In this document: positions 48,520 to 60,150 of the stretch, piece by piece
How positions within the stretch are numbered: position 1 is the stretch's first letter
Layout of the letters: each line of letters starts with the position of its first letter
Origin: Megalonaias nervosa
Taxonomy: Eukaryota > Mollusca > Bivalvia > Unionida > Unionidae
Assembly: GCA_016617855.1 (NCBI GenBank)
Contig: JAECUM010027314.1
Location: 1-64,000 of the forward strand
Reading direction: 5' to 3'
Length of the DNA: 64,000 nucleotides
Translations under genes and position numbers: made by a program
Notes under the pieces: generated by a model
Seen by the model: the letters and a program-made list of their open reading frames with translations, nothing else
The model's database searches: none
What the model was told of the DNA's origin: nothing

Positions 48520-49125
48520 ATTGTTATGATCTTAACGGTGCAAAATAAGGAATTCACAGCGCTTACATAGCGTATGACAAAGGTTGAACGCTCTAGTGTA
48601 TATTGTTTCTATTCTTTCTTAATTATAATTGAATCCTCTTCCTTTGGCAACTTTTTGTCACACAATTTACCATGTATTATACGTATCCAATTCTATAATT
48701 ATCTCATGTAAACCCATGCACCCTAAGAAAGAAAAACAAAACATACAACGTTGCCAAATTATGTTGCAGTTGACCTTCTCTAGCACTTATAGAGAAATCC
48801 TCTCAGACTGGTCTGAAAACACATAATGTTAGATGCAGTTTTGAAACGTGCAATTGATGCACGTTTTATCATTATTATAATATTCACGGTGCATAATGGG
48901 ACCTCACGACAAAAGGTTAAACGTTATGATCTATGCTGTTTTTATTCTTTGTTAATTATAATTTAAATCCTCCTCCATTGGCATCTTTTAGTCATACAAT
49001 TTACCATGTCTGATACTTATCACCTTTTTATATAAAGCCAACGAGAAACATGCAAAGTTGCCAAAAATGTAATTGACATTGTCTGAAACTTTCAGAAAAC
49101 ATACACCCACGTTGGTCTAAAAAAA
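48520..49125. repeat. Tandem duplication, ~350 bp x 2 (diverged)
   Basis: The copies at 48520-48835 and 48870-49125 share CGGTGCA.AAT, ATTCTTT.TTAATTATAATT, TCCT.TTGGCA and ACAATTTACCATGT, and then GTTGCCAAA and a GACTGGTCTGAAAA-like end. No function is seen. Confidence 0.75.
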
Positions 49126-49439
49126 CGAACCAATAGTGTAAGATTAGCTATTTTGAAAACTGCAACCATTTATCGTTTTTTCTTCTTCTAATATTCAAAT
49201 ATCCACTAAGGATGATCTACTCGAAGAATCCTGATCAGATTATACAGTCTGCACGTAATTGTTAAAACTGTATAATGTTCTACTTGCGACTCGCTTTCCT
49301 TTATGAGAAAAGTTAAGAAACATTATACGAATTTCTGATCCGACACTGTTAATCTGTCACTCAATGTCCACAATGACACGTAGACAAAGCACACTTTTAA
49401 CATTACTTTGTGTTAGAATTAAAATAAACTGACCGTTTT

Positions 49440-50075
49440 TGCCAATGTATTAAATAATTGAAGTGAAACATCACGGATTTAAAAAGAAAATGAGACTTGA
49501 AGTTTTCAAAGAAATAACCAGATTAGTATATTTTAAAACGCTATACTATTCTAAAAACATAATCGCTTGCTCTGCCCACTTTCCTGAGCCCACATTACAG
49601 CATGCTCAGTACCATTTTTTTATGCTATGTTGTCATTAAGGGATGGGTGACTTGATAATAATACATGCACAGTTTGAGGGCAAATGGAGTAATATAAAGA
49701 ATAAATCACAAATGTAGATTTAATAATGGGCTGTCTGCCGTTTTATTTGTTTTTGTTTTTTTTTTTTTATCGGCAGAATTATAAATACTGTATGGAAGAA
49801 CACGTCACAGCTTGTTTATTTCTGTCTCTTCAGAATAAAGAAAGGACAGAAAAGTTGAAACTCAGAGATTTAAATGCAAGAAAATCCATATAGTAGGTTA
49901 GTTCAAAAGACAACTATTTTGAATAACATTTGTTTCATGTAATGGCTTACACTGTGAGAGGTACGTTGTATTTCCATCTGCGAATATTTGCAAGCGTACC
50001 TACTCTCTCTTTGGAGAGGAAATAAGCGGGTTTTGCTTCATCTTGTCTAATATCAGATTTATTTTATTCTTTCAG
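49440..50075. repeat. Block A preceding micro-exon 4
   Basis: Homologous to 46040-46778 and 63300-64000 (ATGGGTGACTTGATAATA at 49645; CTGTCTGCCGTTTTATTTG at 49731). Confidence 0.8.
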
Positions 50076-50099
50076 GAAGAAAGAGAGAAAAAAGAAAGG
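50076..50099 (+). CDS. Micro-exon 4 (24 nt) of the RING/B-box gene
   Basis: Bounded by ATTCTTTCAG and GTAAGT, it encodes EEREKKER in phase 0, identical in protein to micro-exon 2. At the DNA level it differs from micro-exon 2 only in the last base (AGG versus AGA). Confidence 0.82.
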
Positions 50100-50779
50100 G
50101 TAAGTACAAGGATATATGTTTCAGTAAATATGTTCTAATCATTCATTAGATAAAGCTATTATGCCATTGCTAAGGGGTGTATATTATGAAATATAATTAT
50201 TATCCAAATGTATCTCATCGTTTAGCACTTATCAAAGAAGGAGTGTTTTCAAACTCTTGTCTAGTTCATATTTTCCTATATCCCGCATTTATCGCTTTGT
50301 CGAAAAAAATATAGCATCCTTCTTTGAAAAATGCATAGAAACTGACATTTTTATGGACTAATAGATTATACGTTTGTTTCAATACGTGCCTAATATGACA
50401 TTGTCATTCCAGCCATCATTACTGTTAAATTATTGACAGTGCGGCCCATAACATTACAAGCCTTGTAGAGTTGTTAATTAGTTTATCTTTTACAAAATAT
50501 ATACTGTGACTAATAACTGTCTCTTATATTTCACAATTCAAGGTCACAAGAAGGAATATTTAATCATGACGCTTGTTTCAGTATCCGGAATACAACACTT
50601 TCGTATTATGTTTAACAAAACGTACTCGATGCCTAGCTCGGGTAGGACATAGTCCCGTCGTTGTTGAAAAGTTGACTTGTGTGACCCTCGTGGTTTGCCA
50701 TGCTGTACATGTTTTTCAGTCCCAAACCATTGAATAAATAATACATGAGACTTTACTTTATACATACATAATGCCTAGT

Positions 50780-51790
50780 AAGCCTGTCTCAAATTTACTT
50801 CAAAACACAGCTGGCAAAACTCGAACTGGTGACCATAATTGCTCTATGAATGGCAAACTGTCTAAAATGTATTTGTTTTCATAGATATCAACTAATGTGT
50901 ACAACACCCCAGATCATCGTTAGATATAGGCATTATAACCTTCATTTCTGTCATGGCGACACATGCTAAATCTACAAGTGTTTAATTTCCTAATGCAAAT
51001 CTGTCGGAGGTACTCCAAATCTTTCTTTAGCCCTACTAGTCCATTCGTTAGTACAAAGAGTTTGTTGTCGCTACTCCTTCACAAATACTCGGACGATTGA
51101 GGTGAAACTTTGCTCACACCTTCATCCCATAATCTAGCTTGTCCCTAACCTATATGTTGACCCTAGGACATCAGATATGGCCGCCAGAGTTGCCATTTTG
51201 AAAATTCTCTTTAATCGTTACTCGTGATGAATATAGTGCCATACTGAAATGAAGTTTACACCAGAAGACTTTTTTATTGTATCTAATTGGTCCTAAATCG
51301 AAATAATGACTGACTATAATACGGCCATCACAGAGGCCATCTTGAAAATCGTTTAATAACTGTTATTGAATTAAACATTATATTCACTTGGGATTTTCAA
51401 AAGAATTTTTGTTTTGTTTCATTAGTCGTGACGGAAGATTGTGTCAATCTAATGTCTAATACGGCAACAACAGCGGCCATTTTGAAAATATTTTCATCAC
51501 TATTCTTAAGGAAAATTCAAAGTAACATGCTGTTTTCGCCAGAAGACTTCTTATTTTGTCTCGTTGGTGCTAAACGAAATGGTGCCAATCTAACATCAAT
51601 ATGGCCGCCGGAACAGTAATCCAAAAAGTATTGTTATCGTTACTCCTCATGAATGGATGGTGGTTTTGACTTACTGTGTCTAGTCTGGCCTGAAAGAAAA
51701 TGGTTCCAATTTGATATGGAATATGGCAGCCGCAGGAGTTACCCTAAAAATATTGTTATCGTTACTCTTCCTGAAAGACGGTATTCGGTC
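50780..51790. repeat. Block B, copy 2, with degenerate ~110-bp repeats
   Basis: The first 300 bp match 45130-45430. The rest consists of three or more degenerate units with AATATGGC.GCC, CATTTTGAAAAT and ATTGTTATCGTTACTCC, alternating with AGAAGACTT. This sequence type also fills 45480-45900. Confidence 0.7.
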
Positions 51791-52990
51791 CGTAGTGGAC
51801 GTTTAATCTTTTAATATTATTTATGTGAAAAACAACAAATGTAATTAGTTGCGTAGCGCCAAGGTTGGGCCCTGTGTCGCGCTGGGACGCCACACATTAA
51901 AGGAAATAAATATATCAAATGTTAGCTTTTGTTTTCTTTCTTTCTTTTTTTTTTTTTTTGTTTCGTTCTTTTTATTGAAAACGTTTTGTTGACATAAATG
52001 AAGTGGTATATTATAAACAGTCCTACTAAAACTTGATATTCCAAAATACTGTATACAAATAATATAAAATTCTTACCATTTCGTCCTCTTGGAATTCTTG
52101 ATTATATCACATCCTCCATGTCTTCAATTAAAAAACTGTAAGTATTAATGAAAAAAGTCAGAAAACTATACAGACAATGTATTTGGAGTGCCTGCCAATG
52201 AAACACATTACAACAATAGTCGGATAATCTTATTTTGGTGCAAAATATAGACCTACAATCTATTATGTCCAATACAATATAGAAATCCCATATTTAAAGC
52301 TAGCTTTCAAACACACGGAATTGAAATATGGGCATTATAACTGGACAGTTAGCTGGGAGTCTAAAGGCAATTATATTTGACATGAGTGAAATAAACACTT
52401 GCTGATAACAAGGTGATGACAGATAAAGCAAACACTGGCAGGTAATCATCGGAATCAAGAAATATTCAGACCAGGGTCCTGTCTTGGGAGTAACTAGTAA
52501 CATTTTTGCTATTGAAACCATACAACGTAAGGTGTCCAGTGTTACATTAGTTTTCATTTTCATGACTTTTCGGCAGCCCATAGCAATGGATAAAAATAAA
52601 TTATAGCAGTCTTTATTTAACGCTTATGTGCTAGCATATCCTATACAAACCTAAAAGATGTGCCAAGATGAACTTATTATAGTTTGGAATAGTATCAAGA
52701 ATGATACAGATTTGGCTGAAAAAAGTTAACCATATGTTGCAAGAGCTCAAGGCGATCTCCATTACAAAGAAAGGATCACTTCTTAACTTTTGGACAAAAT
52801 AAGCACCACCAGTTTCAAAAAAGAGTTTCTAAAAGAGTCCTATGAACAACCGACTGATGTCTGCAATATCATTACTTCTGGAACATTGCCTCTACTATTC
52901 CGAGATATGCTATTTTTCAATTACATTTGAAGTCCTTAACTGATGTCACAAATTCTGACCTCGTTGGTTGTATGATCGGCAGAATCAATG
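51791..52990. other. Intronic or intergenic sequence left of the transposase relic
   Basis: It contains a T-rich run at about 51930-51960 and a stretch with several CGs at 51850-51900. A 93-codon minus-strand frame at 52300-52581 has no recognisable motif and is not called. The transposon's left terminus must lie in here but was not found. Confidence 0.35.
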
Positions 52991-53019
52991 ACTACTTTCA
53001 AATGAGCAGAACACAGAGT

Positions 53020-54872
53020 TAAAAGATAAACAAAAAAGAAAAACTGAGTTGGAAAAGAAACTAAAGAGGAAGGTTGATAATCAGAAAAGATCCCAGAAAG
53101 CAAGGGACTTGAAAAAAATCAAAACTGAATGCGTTTATGGAAGATAATCCTGAACTGCGCACAAAACTGAATATCAGGGCCAGATGTGGCCGACCAAAAA
53201 TTGAAGAGGAACAACCATTTCTTTTGCAAGCTATACTGAATATCGCAATGTATGGTTCAGCTTCTCATGGAAAAAAGACAGTCCGAAGTCTGCATAAGTA
53301 TCAAAACCTTAGATCAATTTTAACAGAGCATTTAAGAAAAGATGGCTTCATTATAAGTCAAAGTGTAGCAAAACCTTCGTCTACTTCCTAAGCGTAGTTC
53401 GTCGTCAGAAGGTAAGCGTCATGTTGCCACTGTCCCAGTAAAGTTAATTAGAGCGCAGAATGATTATCACACTAAACATATTGATGGCTAGTTTTGCACA
53501 ACTACAATAAGACATTTGGAAGAATTGTCTTCCATACTTGGACTGGATGAGGTTTGTTTTATCAGCCAGGACGATAAATGTCGTGTCCCAATTGGTCTGG
53601 TCGCTGCCAGTAAGCAGAGTCGACTGCTAATGCCCGCTGTGTATAAAGTAAGCCTTCCTGAACACGACCAGGTAGTTACTGCCCGGCACAAGCTTATACC
53701 CTCGGTGTATGCCGGCATTGAGATCCATCGCAACAAACAAAGTCTGCTATTGGCTTTTCTGGCAAAATGTTTATAGCCATCCGATGTGGAAAACACTCCG
53801 CATCAACAGCACTCAGCCAAGGATTTTACTTTGAAAAGTTGCGGTGTCTGACAGAGTTCGATACCATAACCAGGACTGGTACTGATAAATTGATCAAGCC
53901 GATTCTCGTGTTTACTGTTGATGGTGGGCCGGATGAAAATTCATGGTATCAACAAGTCGTTAAGGTTGCCATCCACCATTTCTTGAAACATGATCTTGAC
54001 TTTGTCTTCATTGCAACAAATGCTCCGGGACGAAGTGCTTTTAACAGAGTGGAGAGAAAGATGGCGCCACTGAACAGGGAACTGAGTGGATTAATATTAC
54101 ATCACGACAACTATGGCAACCATTTAGACGAACGAGTTAAGACAATTGACATTGAGCTAGAGAAGAAAAACATTGAATTTGCCGGAAAAACGTTGGTCGA
54201 AATATGGTCACAGTTGACTTCAGACAATTACCCAACCATTGCTGAGTATATGGATCCATTACATTCAGAGCACATGGAACAGAATATATTGTGTAGAGAT
54301 CAAAACTGGTGTGACACCCATGTCCGCTCAAGCCAATACTTGCTTCAGATTGTGAAGTGTGACGACATGTGCTGTTCGAAAGCAAGAAGCTCATACTTCA
54401 GAGTGATAAAAAGAGAGATTTCTTCCTCTTCCTTTACCCCTTGTTCAAACATGTGAAGGGCTTAAAGTTCCAGACCGAGCAACAGGTGGGGCCTTGCACC
54501 AATTTCCATCCCTATTTGCCACTCAAAGTCTCAAAACGGAAGACATTCTACCTCGGTCAGCAAACACATTTCGGACAATTACCTACGATCTGTATTGCCC
54601 TGCACTTCAATCTGTGCAGAATGAGAGAATTTGCAAGATATGCCACTTGTATGTCAGCTCTCTGGTCATGTTGCTGCAGTCATTCAGTCCTTCACAAACA
54701 AATAGCAGTTCCATCGAAACGTATCAGACCAATGAGAGTCGCTGCTAGAACGCAACGCGAAATGATGGTCATACTGGCAAATGCAGAGAACGCAGAAAGT
54801 GTGGATTGGATTGACGAGGAGGAGCTTGATTTGGAGAAAATATCCCTTCCAATAAATGATGTTAATGTATAA
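53020..54872 (+). pseudogene. Decayed DDE/RNase H-like transposase gene
   Basis: A single protein-coding ancestor can be followed through pieces in alternating frames: 53137-53391 (frame 1), about 53380-53755 (frame 2), 53767-54410 (frame 1), about 54412-54680 (frame 2) and about 54680-54872 (frame 3). A lysine-rich stretch precedes it from about 53020. There are thus at least four frameshifts plus an in-frame TAG at 53489. The core resembles an RNase H-fold transposase: a first acidic pair in FISQDDK (codon near 53570), a second in FTVDGGPDEN (near 53920), and a Glu in FNRVERKM (54052), 43 residues later, like the N-x-V-E-R helix of integrases. A CKICHLY motif and an acidic tail lie near the end. 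The superfamily is not assigned. The copy cannot be active. Confidence 0.8.
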
Positions 54873-55224
54873 ACTAATGGATTTCGTGTTCATTCAATAG
54901 AGGAGTATCTTACTTTGCCTTGGACTAATGATTACTATGAAGATAAATAATTAATGTACAAATACTTCAGATTTTAAACCCTTAGAACTGTTGTGGATTT
55001 CTGGAAACTTTAAAGTTTGTAAGAACTGAAGTGATTGATGTGTTTATTGTACATTTCGTTTCGTTTTTTGCTTAAAATTAATTAAATTTTTAAAAATAAT
55101 TTTATAAACTGCTAACTAGCAAAGCAGTCCTGATTTATTAAACACTATTTTATATGAAAGATTGTTGTTTTGTCTGTATAGTTAACTGATTTACATTACA
55201 TTTACTTTTCAGTATTGCAACAAA

Positions 55225-55345
55225 TTCGCGGGAAAAAAAAGTTGGGGGGGGTTAGAGATTTGTGACGTCACATAGAGGGGGTCCGGGTTTTTGCAACGAA
55301 ATGTGACGAGGGGGGAGGGGGTAAAAAAGATGGAAAAAGTGTGTG
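55225..55345. mobile_element. G-rich probable 3' end of the transposon
   Basis: Runs of eight, five, six and five Gs alternate with GTGACGTCACATAG and GTGTGACATCATATG phrases shortly after the transposase relic. The position and unusual composition suggest the element's terminal region. No inverted partner was found on the left. Confidence 0.35.
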
Positions 55346-55419
55346 ACATCATATGTGGACGACCCATATCATAACATGGTTAACGTGACACTGACTAAAG
55401 TTATCTCTGGGGGAATAGG

Positions 55420-55565
55420 TCAGAATGTACGCAAACCGAAACCTACCCAAGTCAAAAGGTACCCAAACCGAAACTTACCTAAGTCAAAACGTACCCAGAC
55501 CGAAACGTACCCAAGTCAAAATGTACTCAAGTCAAAATGTACCCAGGTCAAAACTTACCCACAAT
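55420..55565. repeat. Subterminal repeat, left tip of foldback element
   Basis: About eight units of 16-18 bp: GTACCCAAACCGAAAC or GTACCCAAGTCAAAAT. Confidence 0.9.
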
Positions 55566-56524
55566 TTATTTAAATAATAACATAATTTTAGTGTATTCTG
55601 TTTCATATGGCAGTGACCGGCCTGATGAGTAATAGAAATCGGCAGACGCAATGGAATTATCTATTATCTAGCTCCAACGCACATTACGAAATACACGTTT
55701 AAATTAGGAAGTATCGTTTCAATATATTTATGTTGTGTTTTCCGGTGGAAAAAATTCTACTAACTGATATGAACCATGATTGACGACTTCTTCAATAGCA
55801 TCGTATTTGCATTGCGTTCCATTTTTCCATTTTGTATTTTATTTTATTTCCATTGCGTTCAGTTTGTCCATTGATTATTCTAGCGATACCAGCTTAAATC
55901 ATCAGTAATACTTTACTTCTTTTTGTTAAATACTAGTGATTTTAAGGAGTAGTATAAAATATTTAGCTGCATTAAATCCGTGTATTCCTACACACCTTTA
56001 TATTAATCAGATCAGCTGATCTTGAAAAATTCAACACCTGCAAACGACCCAAATCTAGTGTAAAGTTCGGCAGAGATGCTAATTATCCTAAAAAAAAAGT
56101 TCACTGGCTGACAATTTTCTTGCGTTATATGCTCTTGCATCTATTTGCACGGAAGCCCTATAAAATGCAATTATTAGATTAATCAAATGTATCGCATACG
56201 GACTAGTGAACTGGAAATATGTGCTGACTCACACGAAAAAAATCACCTTAATCCAGTTAAAATTATGGAGCTTCTGTTCTTGGTATTTTCGGCATTTTTT
56301 TTATTATAATCGTCCCAGTAACCGAGTATTACTGATGATTCAAGCTGGTAAAACTTAAAATACACAATTGAAATTATGGAACTCAATGGAAATCAAATAA
56401 AATACGAAATGAAAAAATGGAACGCAAAGTAAATAGAGACTCAATGGAAAATACTTTTGTGTTTTATTTATTTATTTTTTTTTTTTTAAATTATAAACTG
56501 TCAAAAGAAAGCTTTTAGTCATCA

Positions 56525-56527
<3 letters not shown>

Positions 56528-56605
<78 letters not shown>
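56528..56605. repeat. (TA)n microsatellite within the foldback right arm
   Basis: About 38 TA units, absent from the left arm. Confidence 0.97.
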
Positions 56606-56607
<2 letters not shown>

Positions 56608-56949
56608 GTTTCTAATGCGAAATGGAAAATGGAATTGATTTTCAAAACTGACCCTAATAATTGTATGAAACGTGTGCATTTCATTACTAAAAACACACGA
56701 AGCAGTCATAAAGCATGGCTCAGATCAGTTGGTAGAATTTTCTCCAAGGGAAAACACAACATAAATATATTAAAGCGATACTTCTGAACTTAAAGACGTT
56801 TTTTATTGTTTCTTAATGTGCTTTGAAGAAGATTATACGATAAGATAGTTCCATTGCGTCTGCCGAGTTTCGTTGCTCATAAGTCTGGTCACCGTCAAGA
56901 AACACAATACACTAAAAGTATGTCATTATTTAAAGCGAGTGTGGGTCAT

Positions 56950-57070
56950 GTTTTAATTTGGGTACGTTTTGAGTTGGGTACGTTTTGACTTGAGTACGTT
57001 TTGAGTTGGGTACGTTTCGGCCTGGGTACGTTTTGACTTGTGTACGTTTCTGCCTGAGTACGTTTTGACT
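56950..57070. repeat. Subterminal repeat, right tip of foldback element
   Basis: About seven units of GGGTACGTTTTGAGTT or GAGTACGTTTTGACTT, the complement of the left-tip units. Confidence 0.9.
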
Positions 57071-57400
57071 GTAAATCTTTCTGGGGATCCTGTGGAATTA
57101 TATTTAACAATCGAAAATATATTCTTGAGGGGATTCCCGTATGTTGTCATTTGGTGTAATATCCATGCCAGGACCGCTTTCGGGTATCAAACAGGCGCTG
57201 CTCTGATCGTTGTTGTGACTATTTCCGCGGTGCCTGGCAACTTAGATACACTTACCGCTCTAATACAACTACGCGTGTTTAATGTAAAGGTGTGTTTTAG
57301 CGACCATGGTGCGATTACGATTGTGCCTGTCCCCGCTGGTTTACTTTTGCAAAGGTATCGCTGTGGAAATTATATCGATTGAGCGAAACTTCAATTACCT

Positions 57401-57451
<51 letters not shown>

Positions 57452-58009
57452 CAACAGCGTCAATTGGATTTAGAAATTATTCTCGAATACATGTCTGTGA
57501 GAAAGAAACCGATACTCTAAAAATAGTAATATATGTGATTAATAGCCCGTGCGTGAAACAACATGGATGTACTTGAGGAATAAAAGATCGTCGAGGAGCA
57601 GGATAATAGCGTTGCTAATCTTGAATAGTGTAGACTTAGAAAGTGTTATATGATTGAGTTGACGATTCGGTTTTTAACTTTGCTGGAAGACAGCGTCTTA
57701 AGTAAATAGTACACGGGTCATTATTCCCGGCTTTTGACATAAATACAATGCTGTTGCTCATCGGAAGTGCATTTATTGTATCCGCCCTGAATGTGTTGCC
57801 ACTTGCAGGAAGTTCTATGACAGAAATCAGAAATCAGAAATGATCAATCGCAATAAAACACGCTTTATTAACAAAGGAACGATCTGACGTCATGGTTAGC
57901 ATGCTGCAACAGGCTGGTCACCAATTACGGAGTGTGAGCCTAGGATCTATTTCATTTCTTGTTGTTGTTATGAGTGGAGCGCCATTTTTCAGTATGGCGG
58001 TCAGTATAT
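57071..58009. other. Spacer right of the foldback element
   Basis: The region 57150-57380 is less AT-rich, with a 114-codon plus-strand frame at 57038-57382 that begins inside the foldback tip and has no family motif; it is not called. A TA microsatellite lies at 57402-57451. Confidence 0.35.
57402..57451. repeat. (TA)n microsatellite
   Basis: About 24 TA units. Confidence 0.95.
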
Positions 58010-58190
58010 CTGGTGGAATAATGACCCGTTAAAGCCATGGGAAGAACTACCGACCCACTGGAAGCTACTGGCAAGCTGTCTTAAATACCCACGTTTGCCG
58101 AGAGTGAGACTCGAACCAACGCGGACATAGGTGAGATGTCAGTGTTCTGTAAAGGCGAGCTCGTTTGACTACTCGGTCGCTCTGGTCCCC
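58010..58190 (-). mobile_element. tRNA-derived SINE, AAC-tail family
   Basis: On the complement it begins GGGGACCAGAGCGACCGAGT, has the B-box-like GGTTCGAGTCTC, and continues through GTGGGTATTTAAGACAGCTT and GCCAGTAGCTTCCAGTGGGT. GGTTCGAGTCT is the closest to a canonical B box in the window. The 3' tail is missing. Confidence 0.75.
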
Positions 58191-59829
58191 TATTTCATTT
58201 TGTCGTTTAATTTTTGTAGGCTATGATAATTATGGTACCACATGAGCGTTGCTTATCCATATTTCCCTTAGTATATAATATGATTTGACAGCTGAAATGT
58301 GTATACTGAAGATGGTACATAACACGATTGCATGAATATTTCATCACCATTAACAATGATTGACTTAGGCAGTGTCTACGTATGGTATGCACTATTGCAC
58401 ACATTGCTTTCATTTCCGTTCTTGGAACAAATACATGTAGACTAAAACGACTATGTTATACAATCTACCACATGTAAGAGCGTGTCATATTTATTACGAA
58501 AGAGCGAAGTAGAATTAACAGCTTTCAGCGATCAAAACAGTGAAATCAGAAAGTTCGCTAATATTGAGTCTTATTAGGCAAAGGATCCTTGTCAAATCTT
58601 TACATGATAAATTGGTTACCCAGGTTGCGCTTTTGGTAGTGGCAGTCAATTCATGGGTAACTTATATGTAAAGTAAAGTTACCATAGGGGTTGTTTTATA
58701 CATGTAATTACACACCGTATGTAACTGGTGAATTAAATTCAGTTTTCAATTTTCCTCATATTTATCAATATAAGCAATTTTCAAAGCCGTAATTAGAACA
58801 AGCTGGTAAACGCAATAATGTGCAGTATATATTATATATGAAGTCCATTCAGTCAAGAAGTTACTCTTCAGTATTAGTTTTACCTCCCTAATTGTATCAC
58901 TGTTATTATGATTATATAGTCCTAAAATAAGTGATAGAAAATTGTGAGAGGCATCAAGCTTTGCAAAATTCAAGAAATGATTTCTCTTCCTAGAATACAA
59001 ACTGAAAATGTGAAAAGAACTTACGGTATTGCGAACTAAATCCCAAATAATCCTAGAATTAGTAACACAAGTTCTAATGAATAGAGTTCTGAATAAACTT
59101 TAATGGCATCCCAAATAACTTCAAACTCTAAAGGTGTCGATGTGCCTGTAGTGGCCGGTAGTCTCTAATGTATTTATATACCAATGGCCTGATTTGTAAT
59201 GATGTGCCAACAGTCTTTTGTTGAATCACAGTAATACAATCCTAGGATTCCTTCTTTCAGATTAGTATAATTCCAGGCTAATACCTCTTTCCAAGAATAT
59301 TATAAAGCACGTCGTATTTCCAGAGAAGAATAATTTGAATTAAATAATCTCACCCAAACCAAAATACTGAACACAACAATGGTTGATTTCTGCCCAGACT
59401 TGCTCGCAGGTAGAACGATTTTTTTTCCCAGTAAACAGGATTATATAAAAAATCTAAGACACAAGAGAACTACCCGGATGAGAGCTAAAAGTTTATTTCT
59501 AGAACAATTTATAATTAGAAGGCCTGTTACTAAAAATTATATTAAAGAACATGATAAACATAAGGTCCTTGACTCCTATTAAGACAGTGATACTAGTATT
59601 TAACCTACACTCACAGAGATATAAAAAAGAAAACTTTGTATTAGTTGCTTACAGAATAAAGAAAAAAATCAATGATTCTTGTCAGGTAGACAGTGATCTT
59701 GATTTTGGGCAAGGTCAGCAACAAAATACAATTTTACATAAACCAAAGCATATCAAGAAAGAAATGTAAGAAACAATGCAAATTAAAATACATAACACAT
59801 TTCATTTATGTTTTTTATTTCATATTCAA

Positions 59830-59830
<1 letters not shown>
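58191..59830. other. Unannotated AT-rich sequence
   Basis: No micro-exon-like EEREKKER sequence, exon or repeat could be supported. Short lysine-rich frames at 59379-59769 look like AT-rich noise. Confidence 0.4.

Positions 59831-59896
<66 letters not shown>
59831..59896. repeat. (TA)n microsatellite
   Basis: About 33 TA units. Confidence 0.97.
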
Positions 59897-59899
<3 letters not shown>

Positions 59900-60150
59900 A
59901 GCCTCGTTAATCCGGACTAAATTTATCGGAAAATCTCTCTTTCCGTACATATTTCAACGGGAACGAAATTCCTAAAACTTCATTTTCTCCGTTAATCCAA
60001 AATCCCCCATTCCGGAAGCGGAAATCAAAATCGGGGACTAAAGTGTAAAATTACTGTGAAACTTGCTTCCATAATCCGGAAATAATCTGTTGGAAAATAA
60101 GAAAATTCGAAGAATAATATTAAAAAAAGTGTTGTTTGTCCGGTAAATTA
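59897..60150. mobile_element. Possible pogo/Tigger-type element fragment
   Basis: GCCTCGTTAATCCGGACTAA at 59901 and CTGTGAAACTTGCTTCCATA then ATCCGG at about 60054 resemble the CAGT..AACCTC.ATAATCCGG ends of pogo-like elements. Both are in the same orientation, so this may be two truncated ends rather than one intact element. Confidence 0.3.

Larger units (their letters stand above)
55420..57070. mobile_element. Foldback element with long inverted arms and GTAC-rich subterminal repeats
   Basis: Left arm 55420-55925 and right arm about 56315-57070 are inverted copies. At the tips are short tandem repeats of GTACCCAAGTCAAAA type (left) and GAGTACGTTTTGACTTG type (right). Further in, both arms contain TTTAGTGTATT.TGTTTC, CGGCAGACGCAATGGAA, ATATTTATGTTGTGTTTTCC, GTATTTTATTT.ATTTCCATT and AATCATCAGTAATACT. 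The centre (about 55925-56315) has no reading frame. The right arm carries about 190 bp of extra sequence including a TA microsatellite. It is non-autonomous and its superfamily is unknown. Confidence 0.88.

Noticed and set aside
52300..52581. 93-codon minus-strand frame
   Set aside because: No motif, no splice context, and it lies antisense next to the transposase relic.
58010..58190. Intact tRNA gene
   Set aside because: A good B box is present, but there is no acceptor-stem pairing and the sequence continues into a SINE body shared with three other sites.
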